From Burkholderiales bacterium (GTDB lineage: Bacteria > Pseudomonadota > Gammaproteobacteria > Burkholderiales > SG8-41): a DNA stretch of 64,000 nt. Under the pieces are notes generated by a model. It ran no database searches. It was not told the origin of the DNA and saw only the letters and a program-made list of their open reading frames with translations. Positions 47,711 through 57,137 of the stretch are shown in pieces; the stretch's first letter is position 1; each line of letters begins with the position of its first letter. The stretch spans positions 1 to 64,000 of the forward strand of contig JAHCAI010000002.1 in NCBI GenBank assembly GCA_019634975.1. Direction: 5' to 3'. A program made the position numbers and the translations under genes.

Positions 47711-50425
47711 ATGAAAACCCTGCTCCTCGTCGACGGTTCCTCCTATCTTTACCGCGCATTCCATGCGATCCGGGATCTGCGCAGCAGCCGCGGCGAGCCG
47801 ACCAATGCCATCTACGGCGTGCTCAACATGCTGCGCCGGCTGCACAAGGACCTGCCCGCCGAGTACAGCGCCTGCGTCTTCGATGCCAAGGGCAAGACCT
47901 TCCGCGACGAGCTGTATCCGCAGTACAAGGCCAGCCGGCCGCCGATGCCCGATGATCTCGCCGTGCAGATCGCGCCGCTGAAGGAGGCGATTGTCGCGAT
48001 GGGCTGGCCGCTGCTGGAGGTCGAAGGCGTCGAGGCCGACGATGTGATCGGCACGCTCGCGCGCGAGGCGGAGCAGGCCGGGATGCGCGTGGTGATCTCC
48101 ACCGGTGACAAGGACATCACCCAGCTGGTGACGCCGCAGGTGACCCTGGTCAACACAATGTCCAACGAAACCCTCGACGTCGATGGCGTCGAAAAGAAAT
48201 TCGGCGTGCCGCCGGAGCGCATGATCGATTACCTGACGCTGGTCGGCGACGCCGTCGACAACGTGCCCGGCGTGCCCAAGGTCGGGCCGAAAACCGCGGT
48301 GAAGTGGCTGAGCCAGTACGGCTCGCTGGACGGGATCGTCAGCAAGGCCGGCGACATCGGCGGCGCGGTGGGGCAGAACCTGCGCGACACCCTGGACTGG
48401 CTGCCGCGGGCGAAGGAACTGCTGACCATCAAGTGCGACGTGCCCCTGCCGGTACGGGTCGGGGACCTTGCGCCGCAGCCGCAGGACAAGGCCAAACTGG
48501 CCGAGCTCTTCGACCGTTTCGAGTTCAGGACCTGGCGCCGCGAGCTCGACAACGGTGAAGCCGCAGCGGCGGCTCCTGCGGCGGCAGCCGATGACGACCC
48601 GCCGCCGCGTGCGCAGCAGCCGCGCGATTACGAGACCGTGCTGACCATGGACGCGCTCGAGGCCTGGATCCGCCGCATCGAGGCCGCCGAACTGACCGCG
48701 GTGGACACCGAGACCACCAGCCTCGACCCGATGCAGGCGGATCTGGTCGGCATTTCGCTGAGCACGGAGCCCGGGCGTGCGGCTTACATTCCCGTCGGCC
48801 ATGCCTATGCCGGCGCGCCGGCGCAGCTGTCGCGCGAGGCGGTGCTGGCGCGGCTGAAGCCCTGGCTGGAGAATCCGCGGCGCGCGAAACTCGGTCAGCA
48901 CTTCAAGTACGACATGCATGTATTCGCCAGCCACGGCGTGGAAGTGGCCGGCGTGGCGCATGACACGCTGCTCGAATCCTATGTCCTCGAGAGCCACCAG
49001 CGGCATGACATGGATTCCCTGGCGCAGAGAATTTTATCAATAAAAACAATAAGTTACGATGAGGTGACGGGCACGGGTGCGAAACGCATCGGCTTCGAGC
49101 AGGTCGCCGTCGACCGCGCGGCCGAATATGCCGCCGAGGACGCCGATGTCACCTTGCAGCTGCACCTTGCGCTGTACCCGCGGCTTGCCGGCGATGACAG
49201 GCTCAAGCACATCTACGCCGACATCGAAATGCCGGCGATGCGGGTGCTGTACGCGATGGAGCGCAATGGCGTGCTGCTGGACACGCAGCTGCTCGGCGAG
49301 CTGTCGGCGGAGTTCGGCGAGAAGATGCTCGACATCGAGAAGCGCGCGCATGAGCAGGCCGGGCAGCCTTTCAACCTCGGTTCGCCGAAGCAGATCCAGG
49401 AGGTGCTGTTCGACAAGCAGGGCCTGAAGCCGGTCAAGAAAACGCCCGGTGGTGCGCCATCCACCGACGAGGAGTCGCTGGCGGAACTCGCGCTCGACCA
49501 TCCGCTGCCGAAACTGATTCTCGAATACCGCGGACTGGCGAAGCTGAAGTCGACCTACACCGACAAGCTGCCGGGCATGGTCAACCGCAGGACCGGACGC
49601 GTGCACACCAGCTACGGCCAGGCCACCGCGGTCACCGGGCGGCTGGCCAGCAGCGATCCCAACCTGCAGAACATTCCCATCCGTACCGCCGAAGGCCGGC
49701 GCATCCGCGAGGCCTTCATCGCGCCGCCCGGTTCGCAGATCGTCTCGGCCGACTATTCGCAGATCGAGCTGCGCATCATGGCGCACATCTCGAAGGACGA
49801 AAGCCTGCTGAAGGCCTTCGCCGCCGGCGAGGACATCCACCGCGCGACCGCGGCGGAAATCTTCGGCGTCGACCTTGCCGCGGTCGACAGCGAGCAGCGG
49901 CGCTATGCCAAGGTCATCAATTTCGGACTGATTTACGGCATGTCGGCCTTCGGCCTCGCGCGCCAGCTCGGCATCGAGCGCGCGGCGGCGCAGCAGTACA
50001 TGGACCGTTATTTCCAGCGTTATCCGGGCGTGGCCGAGTACATGCGCGTGACCCGCGAGCAGGCTCGTGAACAAGGTTATGTCGAAACCGTGTTCGGCCG
50101 CCGCCTGTGGCTGCCGGAAATCCGCGCCAGCAATGCCGCGCGCCGCCAGGGCGCGGAACGCGCGGCGATCAACGCGCCGATGCAGGGCACGGCCGCCGAC
50201 CTGATCAAGCTGGCGATGATCGCCGTGCAGCGCTGGCTGCGCGAGGAGAAGCTGCACGCCAGCCTCATCATGCAGGTGCACGACGAGCTGGTGCTGGAAG
50301 TGCCGGATGCCGAGCTGGCCACCGTCAAGGCCGGTTTGAAACGGCTGATGGGCGGCGTTGCCGATCTCGCGGTGCCGCTGCTGGTCGAGGTCGGTGCCGG
50401 TCCGAACTGGGATCGTGCGCACTAG
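47711..50425 (+). CDS. polA: DNA polymerase I
   Basis: A 904-residue polymerase with all three domains: 5'-3' exonuclease (about 1-290, MKTLLLVDGSSYLYRAFHA), an active-looking 3'-5' exonuclease (VDTET, Asp332 and Glu334) and the polymerase (DYSQIELRI with Asp681; QVHDELVLEV near the end). It replaces RNA primers and fills repair gaps. Oddity: bases 49033-49062, coding residues 441-451 (ILSIKTISYDE), are a run of AT-rich rare codons that matches the dispersed intergenic motif. Confidence 0.97.
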   Translation: MKTLLLVDGSSYLYRAFHAIRDLRSSRGEPTNAIYGVLNMLRRLHKDLPAEYSACVFDAKGKTFRDELYPQYKASRPPMPDDLAVQIAPLKEAIVAMGWPLLEVEGVEADDVIGTLAREAEQAGMRVVISTGDKDITQLVTPQVTLVNTMSNETLDVDGVEKKFGVPPERMIDYLTLVGDAVDNVPGVPKVGPKTAVKWLSQYGSLDGIVSKAGDIGGAVGQNLRDTLDWLPRAKELLTIKCDVPLPVRVGDLAPQPQDKAKLAELFDRFEFRTWRRELDNGEAAAAAPAAAADDDPPPRAQQPRDYETVLTMDALEAWIRRIEAAELTAVDTETTSLDPMQADLVGISLSTEPGRAAYIPVGHAYAGAPAQLSREAVLARLKPWLENPRRAKLGQHFKYDMHVFASHGVEVAGVAHDTLLESYVLESHQRHDMDSLAQRILSIKTISYDEVTGTGAKRIGFEQVAVDRAAEYAAEDADVTLQLHLALYPRLAGDDRLKHIYADIEMPAMRVLYAMERNGVLLDTQLLGELSAEFGEKMLDIEKRAHEQAGQPFNLGSPKQIQEVLFDKQGLKPVKKTPGGAPSTDEESLAELALDHPLPKLILEYRGLAKLKSTYTDKLPGMVNRRTGRVHTSYGQATAVTGRLASSDPNLQNIPIRTAEGRRIREAFIAPPGSQIVSADYSQIELRIMAHISKDESLLKAFAAGEDIHRATAAEIFGVDLAAVDSEQRRYAKVINFGLIYGMSAFGLARQLGIERAAAQQYMDRYFQRYPGVAEYMRVTREQAREQGYVETVFGRRLWLPEIRASNAARRQGAERAAINAPMQGTAADLIKLAMIAVQRWLREEKLHASLIMQVHDELVLEVPDAELATVKAGLKRLMGGVADLAVPLLVEVGAGPNWDRAH
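49033..49062 (+). repeat. AT-rich motif copy inside the polA coding frame
   Basis: Contains TATCAATAAAAACAATAAGT followed by TACGATGA. The reading frame stays open through it, but codons such as TTA, TCA, ATA, AAA, ACA and AGT are out of keeping with the rest of the gene. Confidence 0.6.
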
Positions 50426-50471
50426 GCGCGACCATTCTCGATGCTGATCCGACACACGGTGCCGCCCGGAC

Positions 50472-51848
50472 ATGCGGATCATTAAATCCGCCATTCCCGG
50501 CATGCAGTGGCCGGCGGTGCCCGACGGCCGGGCTGCGCGCCTGCTCGCCATGTTGTGGCAGTTCGGGCAGAGCGAACGCTGGCCTGCGGGCGAACTGCTG
50601 GATCACCAGCTCAGGCAGCTTTCGCTGATTCTCGACCATGCCCGGCGTCATGTGCCGTTTTACCGGGAACGGCTGGACAAGGCCGGCTGGTCTGCCGGCC
50701 AGATGCTGACGCTCGACCGCTTGCGCGGAATCCCGCCGCTGACCCGGCGCGACCTCCAGGACGGCGTGTCCGCGCTGCGCAGCACGGTGGTGCTGCAGCA
50801 GCTGGGCGATGTCCAGGAGAGCCGCAGCTCCGGCTCGACCGGGCAGCCGGTGCTGGTCCTGCGCAGCGCGCTGGACGGATTGCTGTGGCAGGCCAACACC
50901 CTGCGCGACCATCACTGGCATGGCCGCGACCCGTCGCTCAAGCTGGCGGCGATCCGCGCGGTCCCGGCCGGGGCCGCCGATCCGCCGCTGGGTGCGATGG
51001 CCACGGGCTGGGGGCCGGCATCGGAGGCCCTCTATGCCACCGGACCGGCGGCCTTGCTGAGCCTCAACGCCCACATCGACAAGCAGGCGGCCTGGCTCAG
51101 GAATCAGGCGCCCGGGTATCTGCTGACCTATCCCAGCAATCTCGCGGCATTGCTGGATCATTTTTCAGCCGCCGGGGCAAAGCTGCCGGGCCTGCGCGCG
51201 GTGTTGACCGTTGGCGAGACGGTTACCCCCCGGCTGAGGCTGCAGTGCCGGGAGGTGCTCGGGGTTGATATCGAAGACGCCTACAGCTCCCAGGAACTGG
51301 GCTATATCGCGCTGCAATGTCCCGTTTCCGGCCAGTACCATGTGATGGCCGAATGCGTCCTGGTGGAAGTCCTGGATGACGAGGGCCGGCCTTGCGCGCA
51401 GGGCGAGACCGGCCGGCTCGTGGTCAGCAGCCTGCACAATCAGGTGATGCCCCTGATCCGCTACGAGATCGGCGACTATGCCACCGTCGGTCAGCCCTGC
51501 GCCTGCGGACGGACACTGCCGACCCTGGAGCGCATTGCGGGCCGCGAACGCAACATGCTGCGCCTGCCGGGCGGCGGCCGGCGCTGGCCCGTCATCGGTC
51601 CCCTGCCCTATCGCGATGTTGCACCGGTACGCCGCTTCCAGATGATCCAGCATTCACTGGAAGAGCTCGAGGTCAGGCTCGTCGTCGATCGCGCACTGAG
51701 TGCGGAGGAGGAATCACGGCTTGCGCGGATGATCACGGACTCGCTGGGCCATCCCTTCCGGATCCGCTTCTCCCGTTTCGAAAAGGAATTGCCGCGGCCG
51801 GCCAGCGGCAAGCTTGAGGATTTCGTCTGCGCGATTCCCGCGGACTGA
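50472..51848 (+). CDS. PaaK-like adenylate-forming enzyme (phenylacetate-CoA ligase family)
   Basis: A 458-residue AMP-binding enzyme of the PaaK/CapK type. It has the phosphate-binding loop SRSSGSTGQPV, the Y-S-SQE motif in DIEDAYSSQELGYIALQC, an aspartate-containing YEIGDYATVG, and a zinc-like CACGRTLP pair of cysteines. The C-terminal lysine region (LPRPASGKLEDFV) is present. The acid substrate is unknown; it need not be phenylacetate. It stands alone after polA and converges with the DUF4197 gene, the two stops abutting with no gap. Confidence 0.82.
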   Translation: MRIIKSAIPGMQWPAVPDGRAARLLAMLWQFGQSERWPAGELLDHQLRQLSLILDHARRHVPFYRERLDKAGWSAGQMLTLDRLRGIPPLTRRDLQDGVSALRSTVVLQQLGDVQESRSSGSTGQPVLVLRSALDGLLWQANTLRDHHWHGRDPSLKLAAIRAVPAGAADPPLGAMATGWGPASEALYATGPAALLSLNAHIDKQAAWLRNQAPGYLLTYPSNLAALLDHFSAAGAKLPGLRAVLTVGETVTPRLRLQCREVLGVDIEDAYSSQELGYIALQCPVSGQYHVMAECVLVEVLDDEGRPCAQGETGRLVVSSLHNQVMPLIRYEIGDYATVGQPCACGRTLPTLERIAGRERNMLRLPGGGRRWPVIGPLPYRDVAPVRRFQMIQHSLEELEVRLVVDRALSAEEESRLARMITDSLGHPFRIRFSRFEKELPRPASGKLEDFVCAIPAD

Positions 51849-52526
51849 TCAGCGCAGCGCGCCGAACACCTTTTTGACGATGTTGCTGGTGGCGCCGACC
51901 GGATTCTGGCGGAAGGACTTCTCCTGTTCGGCGATCATCAGGTAAAGCCCGTCGAGTGCCTTGCGCGTGACATAGGTTTCAATCGACGCGTCCTCCTGCT
52001 TGACCAGGCCCAGCGCGGCGCCCTGGCCGGCGAGGTTGTTGTACTGCTGGGCGAGGCCGACGCGGTCAGTGGCCTTCTTGACGATGGGCAGGAAGCGCTG
52101 GGTCAGCTGCGCCTGGGTGGTGCGCTTGAAGTATTCGGTTGCCGCAGTGTCGCCGCCGGTGAGTATGCCCTTGGCGTCCTGCACCGACATTTTCTTTACT
52201 GCGTCGACCAGCAGTTGCCGGGCTTCCGGTGCCGCGGCTTCGGCGGCACGGTTCATCGACAGCACCAGCTCGTCGGCCTGGCGTTTCATGCCCATCATGC
52301 GCAGGGCTCCTTCGACCCGCTGCAGGCTGGGCGGCAGCGGGATCTTGACCTTGGGGTTGCCGAAATAGCCGTTCTCGGCGCCGAGCAATTTGACCGCGGC
52401 TGCGGAACCATCGGTCAGGGCCTGCCTCAAACCGCTGACGGCATCGGCATTGGAAATATCGGCGATGCCGGCCCCGGCCGGCAGGCTGGTGACAAGGCAC
52501 AGCAGAAAACCGAAAATACGTCCCAT
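51849..52526 (-). CDS. DUF4197 domain protein
   Basis: A 225-residue exported protein (signal peptide ending LPAGAG near residue 20) made of one DUF4197 domain: DAVSGLRQALTDGSAAAVKLLG, FGNPKVKIPLPPSLQRVEGAL-like text, GDTAATEYFKRTT, and the end NIVKKVFGALR. Function unknown. It is divergent from the TlpA-like gene, with 28 bases between the starts. Confidence 0.88.
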   Translation of the reverse strand: MGRIFGFLLCLVTSLPAGAGIADISNADAVSGLRQALTDGSAAAVKLLGAENGYFGNPKVKIPLPPSLQRVEGALRMMGMKRQADELVLSMNRAAEAAAPEARQLLVDAVKKMSVQDAKGILTGGDTAATEYFKRTTQAQLTQRFLPIVKKATDRVGLAQQYNNLAGQGAALGLVKQEDASIETYVTRKALDGLYLMIAEQEKSFRQNPVGATSNIVKKVFGALR

Positions 52527-52554
52527 CGTCGCACCCCCCCTCTGAACGGCTGCC

Positions 52555-53058
52555 ATGACAAAAACCGGAAATCTCATTCTAGCCGCGGTGGTTGCCATCG
52601 CGGTAGCTTTTGCCGGATTTGCGATCTGGAGCGCGGAACCCGCCGCGCCCGAGGTGACTTTCGTGTCGATCAAGGGCGAAAGGATCACCACCGAAAGCCT
52701 GCGCGGCAAGGTCGTGCTGGTCAATTTCTGGGCGACCGACTGCGTGACCTGCATCAAGGAGATGCCGGACATCACCGCGACCTACCTGAAGTACCGCGCG
52801 CGGGGCTTCGAGACCATCGCGGTGGCGATGCGCCACGATCCGCCGAACTACGTGCTGAACTATGTCGAGAAAAACAGCCTGCCGTTCAAGGTCGCGCTGG
52901 ATCCGATGGGCGAGCTGGCGAAGGCCTTCGGCGAGGTCAAGCTGACGCCGACCACCTTCGTCATCGACAAGCGCGGCAGGCTGGTCACGCGCATCCTCGG
53001 CGAGCCGGACTTCGCGAAGCTGCATGCCTTGCTGGAAGAAAAGCTGAGGGAAACCTGA
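52555..53058 (+). CDS. TlpA-like membrane-anchored thioredoxin
   Basis: A 167-residue protein with one N-terminal membrane segment (about 7-25) and a periplasmic thioredoxin fold of the TlpA/ResA/AhpC-TSA type, active site CVTC (Cys63, Cys66) in VNFWATDCVTCIKEMPD, cis-Pro in LTPTTFVID. It likely reduces periplasmic disulfides, for instance in cytochrome c maturation; the partner is unknown. A 9-bp phased hairpin follows. Confidence 0.88.
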   Translation: MTKTGNLILAAVVAIAVAFAGFAIWSAEPAAPEVTFVSIKGERITTESLRGKVVLVNFWATDCVTCIKEMPDITATYLKYRARGFETIAVAMRHDPPNYVLNYVEKNSLPFKVALDPMGELAKAFGEVKLTPTTFVIDKRGRLVTRILGEPDFAKLHALLEEKLRET

Positions 53059-53079
53059 CTGCGAAGGGCATTCAACAAA

Positions 53080-53154
53080 CAGGATGGACAGGATTTTCAG
53101 GATAAAACCAGAACACGGTTTTCGCTCTTGATCCTGTATATCCTGCCCATCCTG
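53080..53154. repeat. Hairpin of 9-bp phased repeats (CAGGAT family)
   Basis: Left arm has CAGGAT at 53080, 53089 and 53098; right arm has ATCCTG at 53131, 53140 and 53149. The 9-base phase is exact on both sides and the arms pair around a 27-base loop. It lies between the convergent TlpA-like gene and lipA. Confidence 0.85.
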
Positions 53155-53170
53155 TCAAAACGTCCTTTCC

Positions 53171-54109
53171 TTAAACCACTCCCGCCTCATGCGCCTGCTG
53201 GTCGGCATGGTATGAGGACCGCACCAGCGGTCCGCTGGCGGCGTGGCTGAAGCCCATGCGTTCGGCTTCCGCGGCGTACATCTCGAACACCTTGGGCTCG
53301 ACGTAGCGCAGCACCGGCAGGTGATGGGCCGAGGGCTGCAGGTACTGGCCGATGGTCAGCATGTCGACGTCGTGGGCGCGCAAGTCGCGCATCACTTCGA
53401 GGATCTCCTCGTCGGTTTCGCCGAGGCCCACCATCAGCCCGGACTTGGTCGGCACCTGCGGAAACTTCGTCTTGAAATCCTTCAGCAGCTTCAGCGAGTG
53501 CGCATAGTCGGAACCCGGCCGCGCCTGCCTGTAGAGCCGCGGCACGGTTTCGAGGTTGTGGTTCATCACGTCGGGCGGTCCCGCCGAAAGGATGTCGAGC
53601 GCGATGTCGAGGCGGCCGCGGAAATCCGGCACCAGGATCTCGATGCGGGTCTGCGGCGACAGCTCGCGCACCGCGCGGATGCAGTCCTTGAAATGCTGCG
53701 CGCCGCCGTCGCGCAGGTCGTCGCGGTCGACGCTGGTGATCACCACGTACTTGAGCTTTAGTGCGGCGATGGTCTCGGCGAGGTGGCGCGGCTCCTCGGG
53801 GTCCGGCGGCTTCGGGCGGCCGTGGGCGACGTCGCAGAAGGGGCAGCGCCGCGTGCACAGGTCGCCGAGGATCATGAAGGTTGCGGTGCCCTTGCCGAAA
53901 CATTCGCCGATGTTGGGGCAGGTCGCCTCCTCGCACACGGTGTGCAGCTTCTGCACGCGCAGGATGTCCTTGATTTCCTGGAAGCGCGCGCTGTTGCCGA
54001 GGCGCACGCGGATCCAGTCGGGTTTTTTCAGCGGCGTCGCCGGCACCACCTTGATCGGGATGCGCGCGGTTTTCGCCTGGCCTTTCTGTTTCTCGCCGGT
54101 GGTGGTCAT
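53171..54109 (-). CDS. lipA: Lipoyl synthase
   Basis: A 312-residue radical-SAM enzyme that inserts two sulfurs into protein-bound octanoyl groups. The auxiliary cluster is [12 protein letters not shown] (Cys59, Cys64, Cys70) and the radical-SAM cluster CTRRCPFC (Cys85, Cys89, Cys92); the final conserved Ser is in VRSSYHADQ. Its start overlaps the lipB stop as ATGA. Its target proteins include the lipoyl-domain LpdA at 32877. Confidence 0.97.
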   Translation of the reverse strand: MTTTGEKQKGQAKTARIPIKVVPATPLKKPDWIRVRLGNSARFQEIKDILRVQKLHTVCEEATCPNIGECFGKGTATFMILGDLCTRRCPFCDVAHGRPKPPDPEEPRHLAETIAALKLKYVVITSVDRDDLRDGGAQHFKDCIRAVRELSPQTRIEILVPDFRGRLDIALDILSAGPPDVMNHNLETVPRLYRQARPGSDYAHSLKLLKDFKTKFPQVPTKSGLMVGLGETDEEILEVMRDLRAHDVDMLTIGQYLQPSAHHLPVLRYVEPKVFEMYAAEAERMGFSHAASGPLVRSSYHADQQAHEAGVV

Positions 54110-54777
54110 TGCAGCAGGTTCCTGATGTGGCGGATCAGCTTCTCGCCGAGTTGCCGGCGGCTGTCGGTGATGCCGAGGTCGCGGGTGCGGGTCACCGCCA
54201 GACCGGCGTAACCGCAGGGGTTGATCGCGAGAAAGGGGTCGAGCGCGACATCGACGTTGAGCGCGAGGCCGTGGTAGCAGCAGCCGTTCCTGACGCGCAG
54301 GCCGAGCGCGGCGATTTTCGCGGCGCCGACATAGACGCCGGGGGCATCGGCGCGGCCTTCGGCGGCCACGCCGTAGTCGGCCAGCAGGTTGATCACCGCC
54401 TGCTCCATCTGCCGCACCAGCGGCCGCACGCTGATGCCGCGGCGGCGCATGTCGAGCAGCAGGTAGGCCACCAGTTGCCCCGGGCCGTGGTAGGTGATCT
54501 GTCCGCCACGGTCAACGCGAACCACCGGGATGCCGTTGTCGACCCGCGGCCAGTGTTCCGGTTTGCCGGCGATGCCGGCGGTATAGACCGGCGGATGTTC
54601 CAGCAGCCACAGCTCGTCGCAGCTGTCCGCGGTACGGGCGGCCGTGAACTCGCGCATCGCAGTCCAGGTTGGCCAGTACGGCACCAGTCCGAGCCGGCGG
54701 ACGATGAGCGGCTGGGCGACGGTTGGCTGTGCGGCGGCGGCGGGAAGGGACACCGGAAGAACCCTGTGGCCGGGCAC
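54106..54777 (-). CDS. lipB: Octanoyltransferase
   Basis: A 223-residue enzyme that moves octanoate from acyl carrier protein to lipoyl domains. Conserved blocks: [19 protein letters not shown], catalytic Lys in GAAKIAALG and catalytic Cys in INPCGYAG. The GTG at 54777 adds about 25 residues before the usual family start; a later start near [10 protein letters not shown] is possible. It overlaps lipA by 4 bases. Confidence 0.93.
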   Translation of the reverse strand: MPGHRVLPVSLPAAAAQPTVAQPLIVRRLGLVPYWPTWTAMREFTAARTADSCDELWLLEHPPVYTAGIAGKPEHWPRVDNGIPVVRVDRGGQITYHGPGQLVAYLLLDMRRRGISVRPLVRQMEQAVINLLADYGVAAEGRADAPGVYVGAAKIAALGLRVRNGCCYHGLALNVDVALDPFLAINPCGYAGLAVTRTRDLGITDSRRQLGEKLIRHIRNLLQ

Positions 54778-54796
54778 CGGGCCCGGGCATTGATGG

Positions 54797-54816
54797 GATA
54801 ATGAGCCGGCATTATA
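54797..54816. promoter_or_regulatory. Overlapping divergent -10 elements between lipB and the gene at 54836
   Basis: GATAAT (54797-54802) faces the plus-strand gene and TATAAT (54816-54811 on the minus strand) faces lipB, in a 58-base gap. Confidence 0.4.
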
Positions 54817-54835
54817 GGATGATCGGGAGAGGGCA

Positions 54836-55324
54836 GTGCGGATTCACATTCTGGCAGCAGGGCTTTTGTGCGCGATGCTGGGCGGCGGCGGCGCCGCAGC
54901 GGAGGCTGCCGGCGACTACGGCACCGCGCTCAGCCGGATCTATTTCGCGCACCAGCGCCTGCTCGCCTTGCGCGAGGCCTGCGACCAGGCTTTCCCGCCG
55001 CAGGCCGCAGCCAATGCCAAGGCCTATGCGGTCTGGCAGTCCCGCCACAAGGGGCTGCTCGACGAGCTGGAGGCGCGGCTGAGCCTGATGATCCGCGGTG
55101 CTTCGCGGGACGAGCGCGAGTACATGCGCAATGTCGGGAAGTATGAAGGCTCGATCCTTGAATACCGCAACGGCCAGCGCGACGAGATCCTCGCCCAGCC
55201 GCGTGACGGCATGGACCAGGCCTGCGCCGACTTCCGCAATTACCTGACCGGCTCGGGCTCCGATTTCCGCAAGGATTACGCCGAAGAGCTGCGCGAATTG
55301 CGCAAGCGCAAGCTGCCGAAGTAG
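54836..55324 (+). CDS. Exported protein of unknown function
   Basis: 162 residues with a signal peptide (to about residue 25, AMLGGGGAAAEAA) and a helical, charged mature part with two cysteines (REACDQAF, DQACADFRNY). I do not recognise a family. GTG 54836 follows GGGAGAGGGC. With the next gene it forms a plus-strand pair placed inside the otherwise minus-strand ybeD-lipB block. Confidence 0.65.
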   Translation: MRIHILAAGLLCAMLGGGGAAAEAAGDYGTALSRIYFAHQRLLALREACDQAFPPQAAANAKAYAVWQSRHKGLLDELEARLSLMIRGASRDEREYMRNVGKYEGSILEYRNGQRDEILAQPRDGMDQACADFRNYLTGSGSDFRKDYAEELRELRKRKLPK

Positions 55325-55333
55325 GGCACCGGC

Positions 55334-55960
55334 ATGCCCGCCGCCGAGCGCATCCTCCCCGCGATCTGCGCGCTGTGGGCTGCGGCGCTGCTCGCTTCCG
55401 GGATCGCGCCCTACGACCGGCTGACCTGGTTCATGGAGGTGCTGCCGGTGCTGATGGCAGCACCGCTGCTGCTGCTGACCCGCGAGCGGCTGCCGCTGAC
55501 GCCGCTGGTCTATGCCCTGATCGCGCTGCACGGGATGATCCTGATCTACGGCGGCGCCTACACCTATGCGCGCACGCCGCTGGGTTTCTGGCTGCAGGAC
55601 CTGTTCGGGTTTGCGCGCAATCCCTACGACCGCATCGGCCACCTCGCCCAGGGCTTCGTGCCGGCGCTGGTGGCGCGCGAGCTGCTGCTGCGGGTGTTCG
55701 GCATCGGCGGACGGAAAATCCTGTTCTTCCTGGTGCTGTGCATCGCGCTGGCGGTGAGCGCTTTCTACGAGCTCATCGAATGGTGGGCGGCCTTGCTGAT
55801 CGGCGCGGAGGCCGACGAATTCCTCGCCACCCAGGGCGATGTCTGGGATACGCAGTGGGACATGTTCCTCGCGCTGTGCGGCGCATTCGCGGCCCAGCTG
55901 CTGCTCGGCCGCTGGCATGACCGCCAGCTGGCGCGGATGGGCTTCGCTAGAGCACCATGA
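55334..55960 (+). CDS. DUF2238/YjdF-type inner membrane protein
   Basis: A 208-residue protein with about five to six membrane segments and the family motifs YGGAYTYARTPLGFWLQD, NPYDRIGHLAQGFVPALV and FYELIEWWAAL, then QGDVWDTQWDMFLALCG. Similar to E. coli YjdF; function unknown. It begins 9 bases after the preceding gene. Its last 14 bases overlap the end of the convergent ybeD gene. Confidence 0.85.
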   Translation: MPAAERILPAICALWAAALLASGIAPYDRLTWFMEVLPVLMAAPLLLLTRERLPLTPLVYALIALHGMILIYGGAYTYARTPLGFWLQDLFGFARNPYDRIGHLAQGFVPALVARELLLRVFGIGGRKILFFLVLCIALAVSAFYELIEWWAALLIGAEADEFLATQGDVWDTQWDMFLALCGAFAAQLLLGRWHDRQLARMGFARAP

Positions 55961-56228
55961 CCACCATCGGGTGATCGCAGAGTTCCTGGTAGAGGGCGTC
56001 CAGCTGTTCGCGCGAAGTGGCGCGGATCACGCAGGTCACGCTGAGGTACTTGCCCTTCTTGCTCGTCTTCATGGTCAGCGATGCATCCTCGAAATCGGGG
56101 GCGTGGCGCTTGACCACGGCAAGCACGGCCTGGGCGAAACCGGGCCGGGTATGGCCGAGGATTTTCAGCGGGAAGTCGCTGGGATACTCGATCAGCGACG
56201 GTTCCGGAGCGGCGGGCGGGGTGCTCAA
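55947..56228 (-). CDS. ybeD: YbeD/DUF493 family protein
   Basis: A 93-residue small cytoplasmic protein with a ferredoxin-like fold typical of DUF493 (LIEYPSDFPLKILGHTRPGFA at the start, YLSVTCVIRATSREQLDALY later, PMVVMVL at the end). Regularly found beside lipB. The start is a TTG overlapping the dat stop as TTGA. Function uncertain; ACT-like folds suggest a regulatory role. Confidence 0.88.
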   Translation of the reverse strand: MSTPPAAPEPSLIEYPSDFPLKILGHTRPGFAQAVLAVVKRHAPDFEDASLTMKTSKKGKYLSVTCVIRATSREQLDALYQELCDHPMVVMVL

Positions 56229-57085
56229 GCCGCTTTTCTCATGTGGTCACGCTTGAACTGCTGGTACAGCGCGTGCATGCGCCGGAACAGCGGACCGGGC
56301 CTGCCGTCGCCGACCGGCTTGCCGTCGAGCGTGGTCACGGCGAGCACTTCCTTGGTCGAGGAGGTGACCCAGATCTCGTCGGCCCCGCGCACCTCGGCCT
56401 CGGTGACGGCGCGCACCTCGACCTGGAATTCGCGGGCCCGCGCGATTTCCAGCACCACGTCATAGGTGATGCCGGGCAGCACCAGGTTGTCCTTGGGCGG
56501 CGTCAGCAGCACGCCATCGCGGACGATGAACACATTGCTGGCCGAGGCCTCGGTCAGCTTGCCGTCGCGGAACAGGATGGTTTCGGTGGCGCCGGCGTCG
56601 GCCGACAGCTGGCGCAGCAGGCAGTTGCCGAGCAGGGATACCGACTTGATGTCGCAGTTGAGCCAGCGGTAGTCCTGGGCGCTGATGCAGGCGACGCCGG
56701 ACTCGACCAGCGCCGGCGCCGGCGTGACCAGAGGGTTGCTCATCATGAACACCGTGGGCCTGACGCCCTTGGGGAAAGCGTGGTCGCGCTTCGCGACGCC
56801 GCGGGTCACCTGCAGGTAGACCGACTGGTCGTCGCCGGCGTTGCGCTCGACGATCTCGGTGACCAGCCGCGTCCATTCGGCCTCGGTCATCGGGTTGTCG
56901 ATGCGCACCTTGTCGAGGCTGTACTGCAGCCGCCGCAGATGCTCGGCAAGCCGGAACGGGTGTTTCGAGTAGACGGGGATGACCTCGTAGACGCCGTCGC
57001 CGAAGATGAAGCCGCGGTCGAGCACCGGCACATGGGCCTCCTCGATGGGCATGAATTTTCCGTTGAGGTAGACGATTTCGCTCAT
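56225..57085 (-). CDS. dat: D-amino acid aminotransferase
   Basis: A 286-residue class IV PLP aminotransferase. It starts IVYLNGKFMPIEEAHVPVLDRGFIFGDGVYE (quoted in part: VPVLDRGFIFGDGVYE), the PLP lysine is in CDIKSVSLLG, and the phosphate site follows in TEASASNVFI. It makes D-alanine and D-glutamate, consistent with its place before ybeD and after dacC in a cell-wall cluster. Length is normal. Confidence 0.92.
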   Translation of the reverse strand: MSEIVYLNGKFMPIEEAHVPVLDRGFIFGDGVYEVIPVYSKHPFRLAEHLRRLQYSLDKVRIDNPMTEAEWTRLVTEIVERNAGDDQSVYLQVTRGVAKRDHAFPKGVRPTVFMMSNPLVTPAPALVESGVACISAQDYRWLNCDIKSVSLLGNCLLRQLSADAGATETILFRDGKLTEASASNVFIVRDGVLLTPPKDNLVLPGITYDVVLEIARAREFQVEVRAVTEAEVRGADEIWVTSSTKEVLAVTTLDGKPVGDGRPGPLFRRMHALYQQFKRDHMRKAA

Positions 57086-57137
57086 GATCGGGCCGTGGTT
57101 GTCAGGGAATTTTGTCGGTGGAATGAAGGCGGCGGGC

